A stretch of DNA of 64,000 bases from Scortum barcoo (taxonomy: Eukaryota; Chordata; Actinopteri; Centrarchiformes; Terapontidae). Below the pieces are notes generated by a model. It worked only from the letters and a program-made list of their open reading frames with translations, was not told the DNA's origin and ran no database searches. A program made the position numbers and the translations under genes. Shown in pieces: positions 53,916 through 64,000 of the stretch; positions within the stretch are counted from its first letter, which is position 1, and each line of letters begins with the position of its first letter. The stretch is from the NCBI GenBank assembly GCA_023238725.1, contig CM041531.1, forward strand, positions 19,562,643-19,626,642. The letters are read 5' to 3'.

Positions 53916-54698
53916 CCTGCCCAAATTCAGTTTCTAACTATTCCTTTGTGCAGATATTCTGTCAATAATAACACTGTGTTGGCACTGGGTGAAAGCCCTC
54001 CATATTCCATAGTTAAGTTTTCATTATTGCATTTGAATTACAAAACTTCCTACACAGACATAACCTGTCAGTCAAAAAGAAGTTGATTTTCAACCCTATA
54101 AATGAATGGGTGCTTCTACATTAAGCCCCAGGCTGTATCAGTCTAAATATGATATTACTATACATATCACCAGAAATAGATAGTCCTTCATGAGAATTAA
54201 TTATACAAGATGGATGTAAATCTGTGCAGATTTTTGAACAAGCAGGAAACAGATTAGCAAAGGTCCATGTTTATTTTAGGTCTCTGTCGATGGTGTAAGA
54301 TGCACAGGAAGATATCAGCTGTTCAAGAGTGATGTCCAGTCAAAAACCTATATCAGGAATGTGGCCTGTGTGAATAGAGACTAGCTAGACCTAAACCATG
54401 AGTTGGTGGTTGTAAATCCTAATTTGAAGGAATCAGAGTTCTAATCTAATGGTGACTGAGAGTATGATTTAAAACAGTTGAAGAGAGAAGACAAGAAGTA
54501 GAAAGGCAATTAAAAAACATTCCAGCACACAACGTTTAGACTACATGACATTGTTATGGAAAGAAGGGTTTGTAATTCAGCTATGCAATCGTGGCTTTTT
54601 GGTTATGATATCCATGACTGAGGATTACAGAACTTTACCTACCACAAAATCTAATTATTGTTTGCTATTATATAGACCTCATTTTCTCACTGTAATTT
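53916..54698. other. AT-rich non-coding stretch
   Basis: AT-rich. May contain the tail of the preceding repeat; nothing else recognised. Confidence 0.4.
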
Positions 54699-54937
54699 GC
54701 TTATGGACAACGCTATTATGGCAATCACAGAATTTTGGCCTGTTGGAACTGGGTTATTTATAGTTATTTTATGTGGGTTTAAAGATATAACAAGGAGGAT
54801 TAAAAAAAAAACCCAACATAGAATAGAATCATACAAAATTGCTACGGACTATGCTATTATGGCAATCACAGTTTTGTGGCTTGTAAGAACTGTTTCTTTT
54901 TCTTGCTATTTTATGTGGGTTAAAAATCATAATAAGT
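54699..54937 (+). repeat. Degenerate tandem duplication, about 141-bp period
   Basis: GCTATTATGGCAATCACAG occurs at 54712-54730 and 54853-54871 (offset 141), and each copy is followed by a related 'tttatgtgggtt' word. The two copies are clearly related but diverged, consistent with an old tandem duplication or a repeat with internal periodicity. Confidence 0.7.
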
Positions 54938-54959
54938 AGAATATTCCTTAAAAACAATG

Positions 54960-55200
54960 AATGGCCTCTGACAAAAATCCCTCTCAATCATCACGTGTGA
55001 CGTGTGATGGTGTCTGTATCTGCAAAGACCCTTGCCTCTGCTGGGATTTTCTTACTGTGCTATGTGTGGGATATTTCTGGGCATCATCTGGGTAGTGGTG
55101 TGCAGCCCCCCACCAATAACAGCGCCAGGTGTGCAGGATGTGAGAGTGGGACAAACAGTAATCAACAAATCCTACTCATTATACCTTTCAAAGCTGTCAG
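54960..55200 (+). mobile_element. Possible interspersed repeat fragment
   Basis: Words such as 'acgtgtgacgtgtgatggtg', 'gacccttgcctctgctggga' and 'gtgtgggatatttctgggca' look like a dispersed repeat, and the segment sits between other repeats. My recognition is weak and boundaries are approximate. Confidence 0.35.
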
Positions 55201-56280
55201 CACATTAGAAAACAGTTCCCTTCTTAAAGGTTACAGCAACAAAAGCAGATCATGCCTTTGTCAACAATGTATTATGGAAATTTTATTTAAACGACAGTAT
55301 GTGATGAAAATACTGCTGTAAGGTTTACAGGTGACATGTTTTTACATGCAAAGTATACTTAAAATTTGATGGCCAAAGCCTCTTCTTATATCAAATACAG
55401 CATAGAGAGAAAATGCAGTTCTACCCCAGCTGATACACTTCAACTCTAATCTTCTGCCTCCCAAGAGAGGACGCTCCCCTGTGGACGAACCTCACAAGAC
55501 CCTCTGATGTCACTGACTACAAGGTCTGCAGCGCTATGAATTCAATGGCCTCCCCCCAAGAGGATTGTTGTACCTCACTGTACCAGTGTATATGTCAACC
55601 CATGTCTTGGGGCATTGACACATAGCTACTGCACTGCAGTGCACAGTGCCTACTGTATCCATAAGTACATAGAGAATACATTGTATGGATAAAGCATCAT
55701 GCATCGCAGCAGTTCAATGCCATAGTGAGACTTCAGAGGTGAGTTGTGTACAGTATGTGATGAATTTAGCATAGTGCAGCTGAAGTTGTGCTAAGAAGCC
55801 TGCCTGCTACCACTACACAACCTGCTTGGAGAACCCAAAATGCAAATGTTTTCAACAAAGGACTCATACAGAGACACACTAACATGTCAGTTCCATGCAG
55901 TCTGTAGTTCTTTCCTTTTTTCTAAACACTATCCAGTATCTACAGTACCTGATTTGAAATGTATTAGCCAATTACATGGTAGCTGTCCAGTACAGAATAC
56001 ATTGGAATACAATTCTGTAGCCAGCCTAGACGGCAAGCTGGCTGGTTGCATGGGTGATTAACATTTAATGTTAATGGTAGGCTTATGTTCAGGGCAACTG
56101 CACTGGGGTTAAGTAATGATAATAGCAGAGTTGGCCACACCACATCTGTAATGATGCTGTCTGCAAAGCGTGATGTGATGATTGTGAAATTACTACTCTC
56201 TGCACCGTTTACTGAACAGTCAAACAAGCAGTTCTACTGTCAAGCAACCCGGTCACAAAGGCATACACAATGACACACAT
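55201..56280. other. Non-coding stretch, no firm feature
   Basis: Mixed unique sequence with featureless frames. Confidence 0.4.
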
Positions 56281-56287
56281 CAGAGAA

Positions 56288-56312
56288 ACAGACAGACAGA
56301 CAGACACACACA
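56288..56312 (+). repeat. (ACAG)n then (AC)n repeat
   Basis: About four ACAG units pass into a short AC run, a compound microsatellite. Confidence 0.88.
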
Positions 56313-56400
56313 GCCTCACAGACATACATACTCAGTCACTAGGAAATGAAATTCAATTTTCCTTGGTATGAATTAATGATAAATGAATTAAAATTGTTAC

Positions 56401-56417
56401 AAAAAAAAAAAAAAAAA
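56401..56417 (+). repeat. Poly-A tract
   Basis: Run of 17 A. Confidence 0.88.
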
Positions 56418-56559
56418 CAGCAAAAAAGAGACTCAGCATTCCTAGAAACAAAAAATAAGTGAAATTTACATGATGCTATATTGTAGTTTTAGGACAATGC
56501 TGAGCTCAGTTTGAATCACTGAAGTGGTGTTTCCATTCAAGGATGATCAGACATGGTCT

Positions 56560-56730
56560 TCATTTATTAAGCTGTGTTTACTGAGACGATGAAACAACAT
56601 CATCAATCATTCTTAAAGACTAGTGCCCCGATGGGGAGAATTAGAATGCATTACAGATGTCACGCATCATCAAGCTAAACATCTCATTTCCACCTCCCTG
56701 TGTCTGCTCGGTGTCTGGGACTTGGATCTT
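56560..56730. promoter_or_regulatory. Weak candidate regulatory block
   Basis: CATCATCAATCATTC near 56598-56612 and GAATGCATTACAG near 56644-56656 in complex sequence. Confidence 0.3.
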
Positions 56731-56931
56731 GATCTGTCTGCGAAGTGTTTGTGTGTGTTTGTCTGTGCCTGGTTACGGTTAAGTGCTCTTGTGGCCATTC
56801 TCCCTGGGGCAAGGTATCCATCACCGTCCAAGCAGTTTTTGACTGGGCACAGCTTAGGCCCTCAAGCCTGCTCTGGCCCCCTCAATATCTCCCTAGGGTC
56901 CCTCTGTGTCAGGGGATACCACCTGCACCAA

Positions 56932-56956
56932 ACACACACACACACACACACACACA
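56932..56956 (+). repeat. (AC)n microsatellite
   Basis: Twenty-five bases of alternating AC. Confidence 0.93.
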
Positions 56957-57809
56957 ATGCTAATACAAATCACTGTGACCCCAACACTCCTCTAATGCCC
57001 TCATTAGGTGATTAGTCCCAGAGGTGGGACTAAACTAACATCTTCCACTTCCAAAGCCAGCTTTGGTAATGGTCAGATACAGCACACGAGGAAAATAAGG
57101 CAAATGTATATTTTGCTTTCCTCATCAAAGTGGTTTGCAGTATTTTTTGTACTGTTTTCTACTGGGATGTATGAATTAAGGCCAGCTGCATGTGTAATTG
57201 CTGGTGTGAGTGGAACAACAGGGGAAGGAGTGAATAGCAGACAATCAAGAAAGGATGATTTCAGTGGTTTATTGAAACATCACCAGCTGACCAGGAGGCT
57301 GAAGGTCGGGGAAAATTAGCTAGCACCAAAAGATTCAGCTGCAGGACTGTGCAGGCTGCTGGACTAGTATCCGGCAGAAAGAGTGCAGAAGAACGGTGCC
57401 AGGCATGAGACCAGCGACAGAAGATCTGGGAGGTCTGGCTGAGCCGTCCCAGAGTGGGAAGGGTGTCAATGGAGAGGGCTGACTCTGTGGCACTGGCCAG
57501 CTGAAACTCACTGGGCAGCTGAGCAGCGCAGGCAGTGGACTTGCCGGCTCAGCTCATAAAGCAAAGAGTAACTGACAAAATGCAGGCTTGCCGCTAGCAG
57601 GCCAGGGAGTAAGATGGAAGCTCCCAGGACAGTGTGGGACTACAGGTTTCAGGAGAAACGGGATGTGGAGCAGAGTTAGTGGAACTTCTACCTGTAAAAT
57701 GCTATGTATGCGGCAAACTGGGCTACCAGGATCAGGGCAGGCAACAACCAGAATACAGGATGACTGCAATGCAAAACACCGTAGCTGTGATAGAAAGAAA
57801 TGCTGGCCA
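56957..57809. other. Mixed stretch, GC-richer after 57250
   Basis: The interval 57250-57620 ('tggtttattgaaacatcaccagctgaccaggaggctgaagg' onward) has a GC-rich, AGCTGA/CAGCTG-laden texture unlike its neighbours and may be repeat-derived. I cannot name it. Frames of 71-103 codons are featureless. Confidence 0.35.
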
Positions 57810-58042
57810 AAAAAGTGTTTTTCAAGGGCATTATGATGAAGCCACAGTGAAGCTGACCTTTGTAATTATATAAACAAAATTATCACTTCATCACTATCCA
57901 AAAAGACATTTGTGTGAAATTCTTCACAATGAAATTCTTGTATTATCACCAAAACATGTTTTTGTGAGGTCACAACAACCTCACAAAAACCCTGAAAACA
58001 TAATGCCTCCAGCTTGGGTACTGCCTGCATGGAGGCCTAAAA
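57810..58042 (+). mobile_element. Interspersed percomorph repeat relic
   Basis: The series 'ttatgatgaagccacagtga', 'agctgacctttgta', 'tcacttcatcactatcc', 'gacatttgtgtgaaatt', 'tttttgtgaggtcaca', then 'ctgaaaacataatgcctcc' and 'ggaggcctaaa' follows the order of a very common non-coding percomorph repeat. The segment between the 'gaggtcaca' and 'gaaaacataatgcc' parts is largely deleted in this copy. No coding capacity; family not named. Confidence 0.75.
57958..57990. repeat. 13-bp perfect inverted repeat
   Basis: GTTTTTGTGAGGT at 57958-57970 and its exact reverse complement at 57978-57990, loop CACAACA. It lies inside the interspersed-repeat relic at the apparent deletion junction. Confidence 0.85.
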
Positions 58043-58358
58043 TCAACAGAATGATTAGGACAAAGTATTAGAGGGAATGGGCCAGCTAAGTATCTGTAGG
58101 GCTGACAAGGAAATGATACACAAGTGAGGAAGTGGTTGCCACCAGGCAACTACAGAACAGGTAGGGGACGTGGGACCACGGGATGGGTGGGGCAATTAGC
58201 TGATGTAAAAATTTGTTAATCCAGAGGTCATCTGGTGGACGGATGGAAAAACGCAATTAAAGGGCCCAGGAAACCAGGTACATGGCTGGAGAGGATGGAC
58301 AGAGAGACCCATTGACAGCACAGTGCTGCCTTGTTTTCCTTTGAGTAATGTTTTGTCG
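58043..58358. other. Non-coding stretch, no firm feature
   Basis: Unique sequence with GGGACGTGGGACCACGGGATGGGTGGGG near 58167-58194, moderately G-rich. No gene. Confidence 0.4.
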
Positions 58359-58374
58359 TTTTTTTTTTTTTTTT
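58359..58374 (+). repeat. Poly-T tract
   Basis: Run of 16 T. Confidence 0.88.
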
Positions 58375-58664
58375 AAACCACTACATTGATAATTTGATAA
58401 TACATACAGACAAAGATACAGAGAAACAATAGTATGGCATGCCAGGTTGATGAACAGCTTTACAAAGCTTTTTCAAAATGACCAAAAGTTATATATTATT
58501 ACTCCACTGATTTTTAAAACCAAACTATAAAGTTTTGCAGGTGGACCACAGCTCACGAAACACCAAAATCTATTTTTTTAAACAATAAAATATGTTGTCT
58601 GTCAAAACCTAATCTTAATGCGAATAACAATATCATAGGGAAGTAACCAGTAAGTTGTAAGCTA
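58375..58664. other. AT-rich non-coding stretch
   Basis: No feature recognised. Confidence 0.4.
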
Positions 58665-59165
58665 ATTTCCCAGAGAGTGTGTGTGTTGGGCAGGAGGACT
58701 TTGCCTATCCGTATCCTTCAATATTTATTAATTCATCCAACATTCCTCCAGCCTGGTGTGTCACTAACAACAATGAGCTGCAGAAACCCACCACACGCGC
58801 CTCCCCAGGAATATTAAAGTCAGTGGCTTTGGTGTCATAATTAACTATGAAATATTTATGCCTATAACTTCTTCTGTGGCCACCGTAAGCAAACCCTTAG
58901 GACACACTGGGTAAAGAGGAAACTATATGTGTCTGCGAGCTTGCGAACCTGAGTCACCAATGAATAATTGACAGCAACATAATTAGCTTGGTGCTCTATT
59001 GTGTTAGCACGTTTCCCACACATCCTCGAAGCATGTTCTGCTATGAAGAAAAATGTCAAACACAGGCACAGAGAGATCTCTGAAGATGTATAATTGAAAC
59101 GTATTAGAAAAATGCTTTTTTGGCCCCGTGCTACATGGTCAGCTGACAAATACTAGGATAAAATA
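58665..59165. promoter_or_regulatory. Strong candidate conserved non-coding element
   Basis: CAATATTTATTAATTC near 58720-58735, GAATATTAAAGTC near 58809-58821, TCATAATTAACTATG near 58835-58849, AATATTTATG near 58851-58860, TGAATAATTGACAG near 58961-58974 and CATAATTAGC near 58978-58987. Many homeodomain-type cores in repeat-free sequence. A minus-strand frame of 95 codons is featureless. Enhancer inferred. Confidence 0.44.
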
Positions 59166-60169
59166 ATTATGATAAAATGTAAGTAAGACTGATTTTTTTT
59201 TCATCCCAAACCTTAAGCACAGCAGGAAGAACCATCTGTAGAAGTCCATCATCCAAACTCACTGAAAAACTGAAAAGAACATGTGCCAAATCCAGATCAA
59301 GTATTAAGAATATGTTCATGTATGATAAAATAAATACAATCTGAGGAATTCATTCACACACCTGCATATTATTATACTATATCCACATGTGGATGTAACC
59401 CTGTTAGCAGAACAAGAGTGGGTGAAATAGACTCACAGGTATACTATCCAGTATGGCATATATGGTACACTATACAGAAATGTAGACCTAAGTCATTGCA
59501 AAAATTAACATGATGTCATGTGATCCATATTAAGGTTGCAGCACGCACACACCCACACACAGAGTTTAATCAAACAACACGTTTATTATTATTTATTCAA
59601 AACACATGCCAACCTCAAATGTCAGTGTTGTTGAGTGGGCTGTTACTCACTTTTTTTTGTTTTGCAGTGAGAAAACCAAATCTTTTCTTATTTGAGGAAT
59701 ATTTCAAAGTAAATGTAAAACTCATACAGAAATTGTTGTAAATATGTAATGCCATTTTAGATTTTAGATTTTGCAGCCTTATTTTCCAGCCGTTTTTTTT
59801 CATTAGCTAGAAAGTTCTCACTGAAATGTTCTTTTCTGTTACCATATAGTCACGCTGCACTTTATCCAAACCCACTGCTTTGGGGGCATTGGTGTTCCCC
59901 AGTAAGATTAAAGGCATTTGAAACAGATTAAATAACTGTATACATGTTGGTATAAAATATGCCCAGAAATAACAGGTAATATCCAGTCACCACACTACAC
60001 AGAGGATGAAATACCTAGAAGTGCGTCCCTGTTCTTTATAGAGAGACACGTTGGGTAAACAAAGCCACTTGGAGGCCGTGGGTTATCATGTCATCTCCTC
60101 ACACAGAAAAGTATTTATTTCAAAGTATTTTTACAAAACCATTTCATCTAACATTACTGTTATGTTAAC
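59166..60169. other. AT-rich non-coding stretch
   Basis: AT-rich with a T run near 59651-59658. No gene or recognised repeat. Confidence 0.4.
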
Positions 60170-60650
60170 ATTTCAAGATGCTGCGTTGCGCAAGATGACT
60201 GCACCCTTCCTGATGCATCACTGCTCTTCACTAAGTCACAGCTAGTGCTGCGTAATAGGCAAATTTATGAAAAATCACAAGTGAATCACTGGGAGCCAAC
60301 AAATCCAAAGCTAACTGAGGGCTGTCTGCTCAATACCATCCTACTGCCATGGAATAAAATAATCCCTCTCATCTGCTCGGACTTGTTAACAAAGCCGTCA
60401 GCTTGCTTTTACAACCAAACAGGCCTCAGTCAGACCCTCACTCCGACAGAGGAGAAGGAGCAGAGTCTATGTAACGCCTCAAACAGCAGCAGCACTGCCC
60501 TCCAATATCAGCATATGCACACACACACACACTTCCCTCTTTCTCGCGTGTCGACTAAATGTCAACTCTCTTGACATACAGCCTTGTTTGCAGCCAATGA
60601 TTACCTCATAGCTAATTAATCCTGATTCAATCAATGTGAACTATTCAGAT
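60170..60650. promoter_or_regulatory. Candidate regulatory block
   Basis: Complex sequence including GGAATAAAATAATCCC near 60350-60365 (a short palindrome-like word) and ATAGCTAATTAATCC near 60608-60622. A short CA run at 60519-60531 interrupts it. A 109-codon frame (60245-60574) is featureless. Confidence 0.33.
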
Positions 60651-60653
60651 ATT

Positions 60654-60714
60654 GTGTGTGTGTGTGTTTATGCTGCTTGTGTATGTGTGAGTGAGTGAGA
60701 GAGAGAGAGAGAGA
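60654..60714 (+). repeat. (TG)n and (GA)n arrays
   Basis: A TG run at about 60654-60667 and a GA run at about 60697-60714, with TGTG/GTGA words between. Confidence 0.85.
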
Positions 60715-61319
60715 TGGAGTAATCAGAAGGGAGGACCAGTAGGTTAGATGATGATGGATGGCACTCAGTGACAGGCCTGTTCTAATCAGCAGGACCTTTT
60801 CCCCGTGGTGGAGGAGGTGGCAGCAGAGACGATGGGGAAAGCTGACTGACGGTGGAGGAGGATGTGGGTGTGTGCGTGTGCCTTTGGGAGGTCCCACGCA
60901 TTTCCAAGAGTCTACAGAGCATGCCTCTAACAGAAGACCAAAACCAGCATAAGGAGACGAAGAGCAGTAAAACACTGTGTTGTGAGAGAAAGAGTCAGAC
61001 ATGAGGAGGGAGATAATTCATAAGTCAAAGGCTGAGCCTGACAAATGATAAGAGAAGGTCCTGACAACAAAAAGTCAAAAAGAGATTCATCAACATCAGT
61101 AGACACTTTCACACACATGGACACTAGGAAAAATAACTCTTATTTGACCTTTCACAGTCACTGAGCAAAGAGTGAACGACGATAAAATAGAGAGATGAGA
61201 ACAATACACAAAACAGACAGATCTTCATAGCTAAATGGAAGATGAAGGCAATAAGTTGGACTGACTAGTGTACTCTGCATGTTTTTTGCTTTTTGATGAA
61301 AGTCAAACAGATGGGATAA
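60715..61319. other. Non-coding stretch, no firm feature
   Basis: G-rich patches near 60860-60880; opposed frames up to 123 codons come from low-complexity sequence. No gene. Confidence 0.4.
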
Positions 61320-61660
61320 GGCTTTATGTCCCCATTCTCGCCAGAAAACCACGTGTCACAGAGTTAGTGTTACTTTGGCATGCACACTAAAGACAAGCTT
61401 AGTCTAATAGCTGTTCTTTTTATAGTCTCCCTTCTGCACCGCACCAAACCACATGAGATCTTGGCATACATCTTATATCAAACAGCCAAGGCCCGGAGAA
61501 TTAAAGAAGAAAACATGTTTGTTGTCTCCTTTCCTCTGTTCATTAACAAGTACTCGAGGAATCGTCCCCAGGTAGCCTCTTTCTGGTTGTTTTCTGGAGT
61601 GGCTTTAGAGAAGTTCTACCAATGGCATGTTTAAAAGATCATTTGTAGATATTCAACACA
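61320..61660. promoter_or_regulatory. Candidate regulatory block
   Basis: Repeat-free, balanced sequence with CTTAGTCTAATAGC near 61398-61411, GGAGAATTAAAG near 61496-61507 and GTTCATTAACAAG near 61539-61551. An 84-codon plus-strand frame at 61380-61634 is open but matches no domain I know. Confidence 0.33.
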
Positions 61661-61739
61661 AACAAACCAGCCTCCTTTAAAATGTTAAGGCATAGTTTAT
61701 TTGTGGGGCTTGTTTGCATTTGAGTAAACATGGCGGTGT

Positions 61740-62400
61740 AAACATGTTATAAATATATGAGTATTCTTATTAATTTGGAATTTTCTAAGATAATTAAAAG
61801 TAATTAGTTAACAAGCATTAATAAGTGAGGAAAAAGCTGTCGCCTTCCCTCTGTTCAGATGACACTGAAGGGGGGAAGGTTGGCTGACCCAGATAAAAAA
61901 AAAAAAAAAGAACAAACCCTTCTCTGAGAAACAAACTTGTCAGATGTTACTAAGAGATGGATGGTGTCTCTCTTGAGCTTGAAATATTCATTATTTATTA
62001 TGGGGACAGAAAAACGCTGCCAAACTTAGCAAGAAATAATGATGACAAATAAAACATTGATGTGTTTCATTTTAATTGATTTCTATGTTCAATAATGACA
62101 CAAGTTTTTCTCTATGATTTTCAATTAGCATTATGGTGAACACAGGGGGAGAGCAGTTTGTCACCTCGCAGGTCTGTCGCTCTGTCCATGTTACGTCTCC
62201 ACTTTCCTCCTGCATTCAAAAAAGTTGAAGGTGAGGTGAACCAGAGACTTCGCAGTAGGTGTGAATGTGAATGCGTTGGCTGTCTCTGCGTTCCGAGTTT
62301 GTAAATGTATCCACTCAAAAATCCCACAATGCAATGTGCCACATTTCTTAAATGCAAGAATTATGGCTGTGAGTGCTGACGTCAAAAGATAATCACTATT
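61740..62400. promoter_or_regulatory. Candidate conserved non-coding region
   Basis: TAATTAGTTAAC at 61801-61812, GCATTAATAAGTG near 61816-61828, TATTCATTATTTATTATGG near 61985-62003, CATTTTAATTGATTTC near 62069-62084, TTTTCAATTAGCATTATGG near 62117-62135 and a consensus CRE TGACGTCA at 62377-62384. Interrupted by a 15-base A run at 61895-61909. Enhancer cluster inferred. Confidence 0.4.
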
Positions 62401-62619
62401 AAATGCCTAAAATCTCACCCACCATTTATGGCCAACCATTGAGTCAAATATAGTGTCTATTATATAGGAAGTATTGAATAAGGGAGTGAATCCAGAAACA
62501 CCTTATCACTCTATCAAACAAGATCTACTTTATCTCATGCAATTTAAACCACAACTAGCAGACACGACGCTTGGAAAGAGACAGTCAAAAGCGTCATAAA
62601 GAAAATCTATAGGTTCCTC
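62401..62619. other. AT-rich non-coding stretch
   Basis: No feature recognised. Confidence 0.4.
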
Positions 62620-63180
62620 TTCCTTTGAACTTACACACAAATGAGAGTTTCATGTTTCAAGGCGCGTTATAATTATTTACTTCAGTAATCCACAGCTTCA
62701 CAGTGTCCCCACCTCAAAGTTGCAGAGTACTTTAATGTAATTTTTTATCATGCCACTGAAAGAGGCTTCTGACATAAAAGGGGAAAATTCAGTATTATTT
62801 CATCAACATTTTTTTAAAGAAATAACTTACTGTACGTCAGCAGATTGAGACTTGACTCAGACCCTAAGAAGTGACCGGTGAGCTTGGCAGACATGATCGC
62901 TCTGTTCTGTGTGCACACTGACTCTGTTCTCCCTCTTCATTGACAGCCACTGAGGTCATCTGCTTGATGCATGATGACACACGAGGCAACAGAGTTTCTG
63001 GGACCCAAAAAACCCTCTTTTAAAATTGCGGTTTCTGTGTTAATGTGGCACAAACTGTACGTCTGCCGCACTCATGTGTGGCATTACTTGGATCAAAGGT
63101 GGTGACACACACTGCCAATGAGCATCAGACGTTCGCAATTGCCGCCTTCATTAGGTAAGGTAAGAGAAGGAGAACGGTTT
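62620..63180. promoter_or_regulatory. Weak candidate regulatory block
   Basis: GCGTTATAATTATTTAC near 62664-62680 and GCATGATGACAC near 62969-62980 in mostly unique sequence with a T/A run near 62809-62820. Confidence 0.27.
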
Positions 63181-64000
63181 TGTTTCAACACCCATTCTGC
63201 TCCCTCCGGAATAGGAGCATAGAAGGTGGCGGATTACACGCACACACGTTCGTAATTACACGTGCAGGCGCGCTCCCATGCAAATACACGCAAAGATCTA
63301 CACCCACACGCAGCTATTCACTCGTATGCAAGCACACTAAAAGGCGCACCACGAGCGCTGCACAGGTGGTGCCTCGTATGAGGTCTGCACTCCACATCAA
63401 AAGGACACCTCTGACATCTCAGATCGCTCACAAATGATGATGCACAGAGATCTTTTGCCACTACAAAGGCAGAACAAAAGAACTGACATGAAAGAGAAGT
63501 CAATAAACATAAGGCGTTTAATAAAACATTTTTTCGGCTGAATTCACTACAAAGGTTTTCACTGTTTTTCCTCTCAGACGACACAACAAAAAGAAAAAAG
63601 CGAGAACTGTTGAGTCACATGATTGACTGGCAACAATCCAGTAATTTTCTGTCAGGATGGGCCTGCCCTGGTTAGACTGCAGAAACGTGAGGGCAACTGA
63701 AGGCAGCGTTGTGGTGTCAGTGAAAAGACATACACGTATGTGTGCGCAGAGGAGGTCTGTGGGTAAAAAAAAAAGTCCCCGTTGCAATGACGTGCTGTGC
63801 ACACGCGGACACAGAGGCTCACAACTCGTACCAAATAGGACCAGCATCAAAGTATGCTGCACACAACCTCACAAGCCGTGCTGGAAATACACACACACAC
63901 ACAGCAGCCCAGTGCAGAGGCGGCTGAGTGAGTAGGAGCGGTGGCTTACAGATGTTCAGTGTCCCACAGCAGTTGTTGGAGCTACAGTGAAGTGTCAGCC
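63181..64000. other. Mixed stretch with CA/CG-rich words
   Basis: Interrupted ACAC/CACGC words at 63237-63330 and a short CA run at 63891-63902. Opposed frames of 60-114 codons are featureless. No gene supported. Confidence 0.4.

Overview
This 64-kb window looks like non-coding DNA from a ray-finned fish, most likely a percomorph teleost. The organism call rests on many (CA)n/(GT)n arrays, small and eroded transposon remnants, a tRNA-derived SINE relic with the fish-type body 'cccttgagcaaggca', and two interspersed repeats (53573-53915 and 57810-58042) whose wording I recognise as common in percomorph genomes. I read both strands for protein-coding exons, rRNA, real tRNAs, CRISPR arrays and intact transposon genes and found none I can support. 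The longest open frames (212 codons at 2259-2897 on the minus strand, 183 codons at 631-1182 on the plus strand) have low-complexity or patchwork translations with no recognisable domain.

The window alternates between two textures. One is blocks of 150-900 bases of complex, repeat-free sequence rich in homeodomain cores (TAAT/ATTA), octamers, ACAATGG Sox-type words and TTTAAA/ATTAAA runs. I annotate these as candidate conserved non-coding regulatory elements. The strongest are at 2130-2640, 3300-3620, 3660-4300, 8220-9200, 11690-12320, 16540-16960, 20800-21400, 23335-24150, 24225-24720, 27480-28035, 28380-28720, 33215-33910, 38310-38470, 51215-51680 and 58665-59165. The other texture is simple repeats, purine or pyrimidine tracts, G-runs and AT-rich filler.

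Region by region: 1-24 kb is dense in candidate regulatory blocks, with dinucleotide arrays, a (TA)n array inside an inverted repeat (11075-11186), a 16-bp perfect hairpin (18106-18148), G-quadruplex-prone tracts (7133-7180, 20424-20453) and two SINE relics (4880-4945, 22430-22590). From 24 to 41 kb dense blocks alternate with purine tracts. From 41 to 58 kb the sequence is more AT-rich and holds most of the transposon-derived repeats, with isolated candidate blocks at 44.9-46.3, 49.3-50.8 and 51.2-51.7 kb. From 58 to 64 kb it returns to candidate regulatory blocks.

The simplest reading is a gene desert, or a very large intron, next to a developmental regulatory gene, with many dispersed enhancers acting on a gene outside the window. 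I cannot name that gene. The regulatory calls come from sequence texture and motif content, not from alignment, so each needs cross-species comparison. No new gene system is visible. The most distinctive structures are the inverted-repeat (TA)n element, the perfect hairpin, the exact 23-bp duplication at 50011 and 50718, and the G-rich/C-rich strand switch at 20424-20790.
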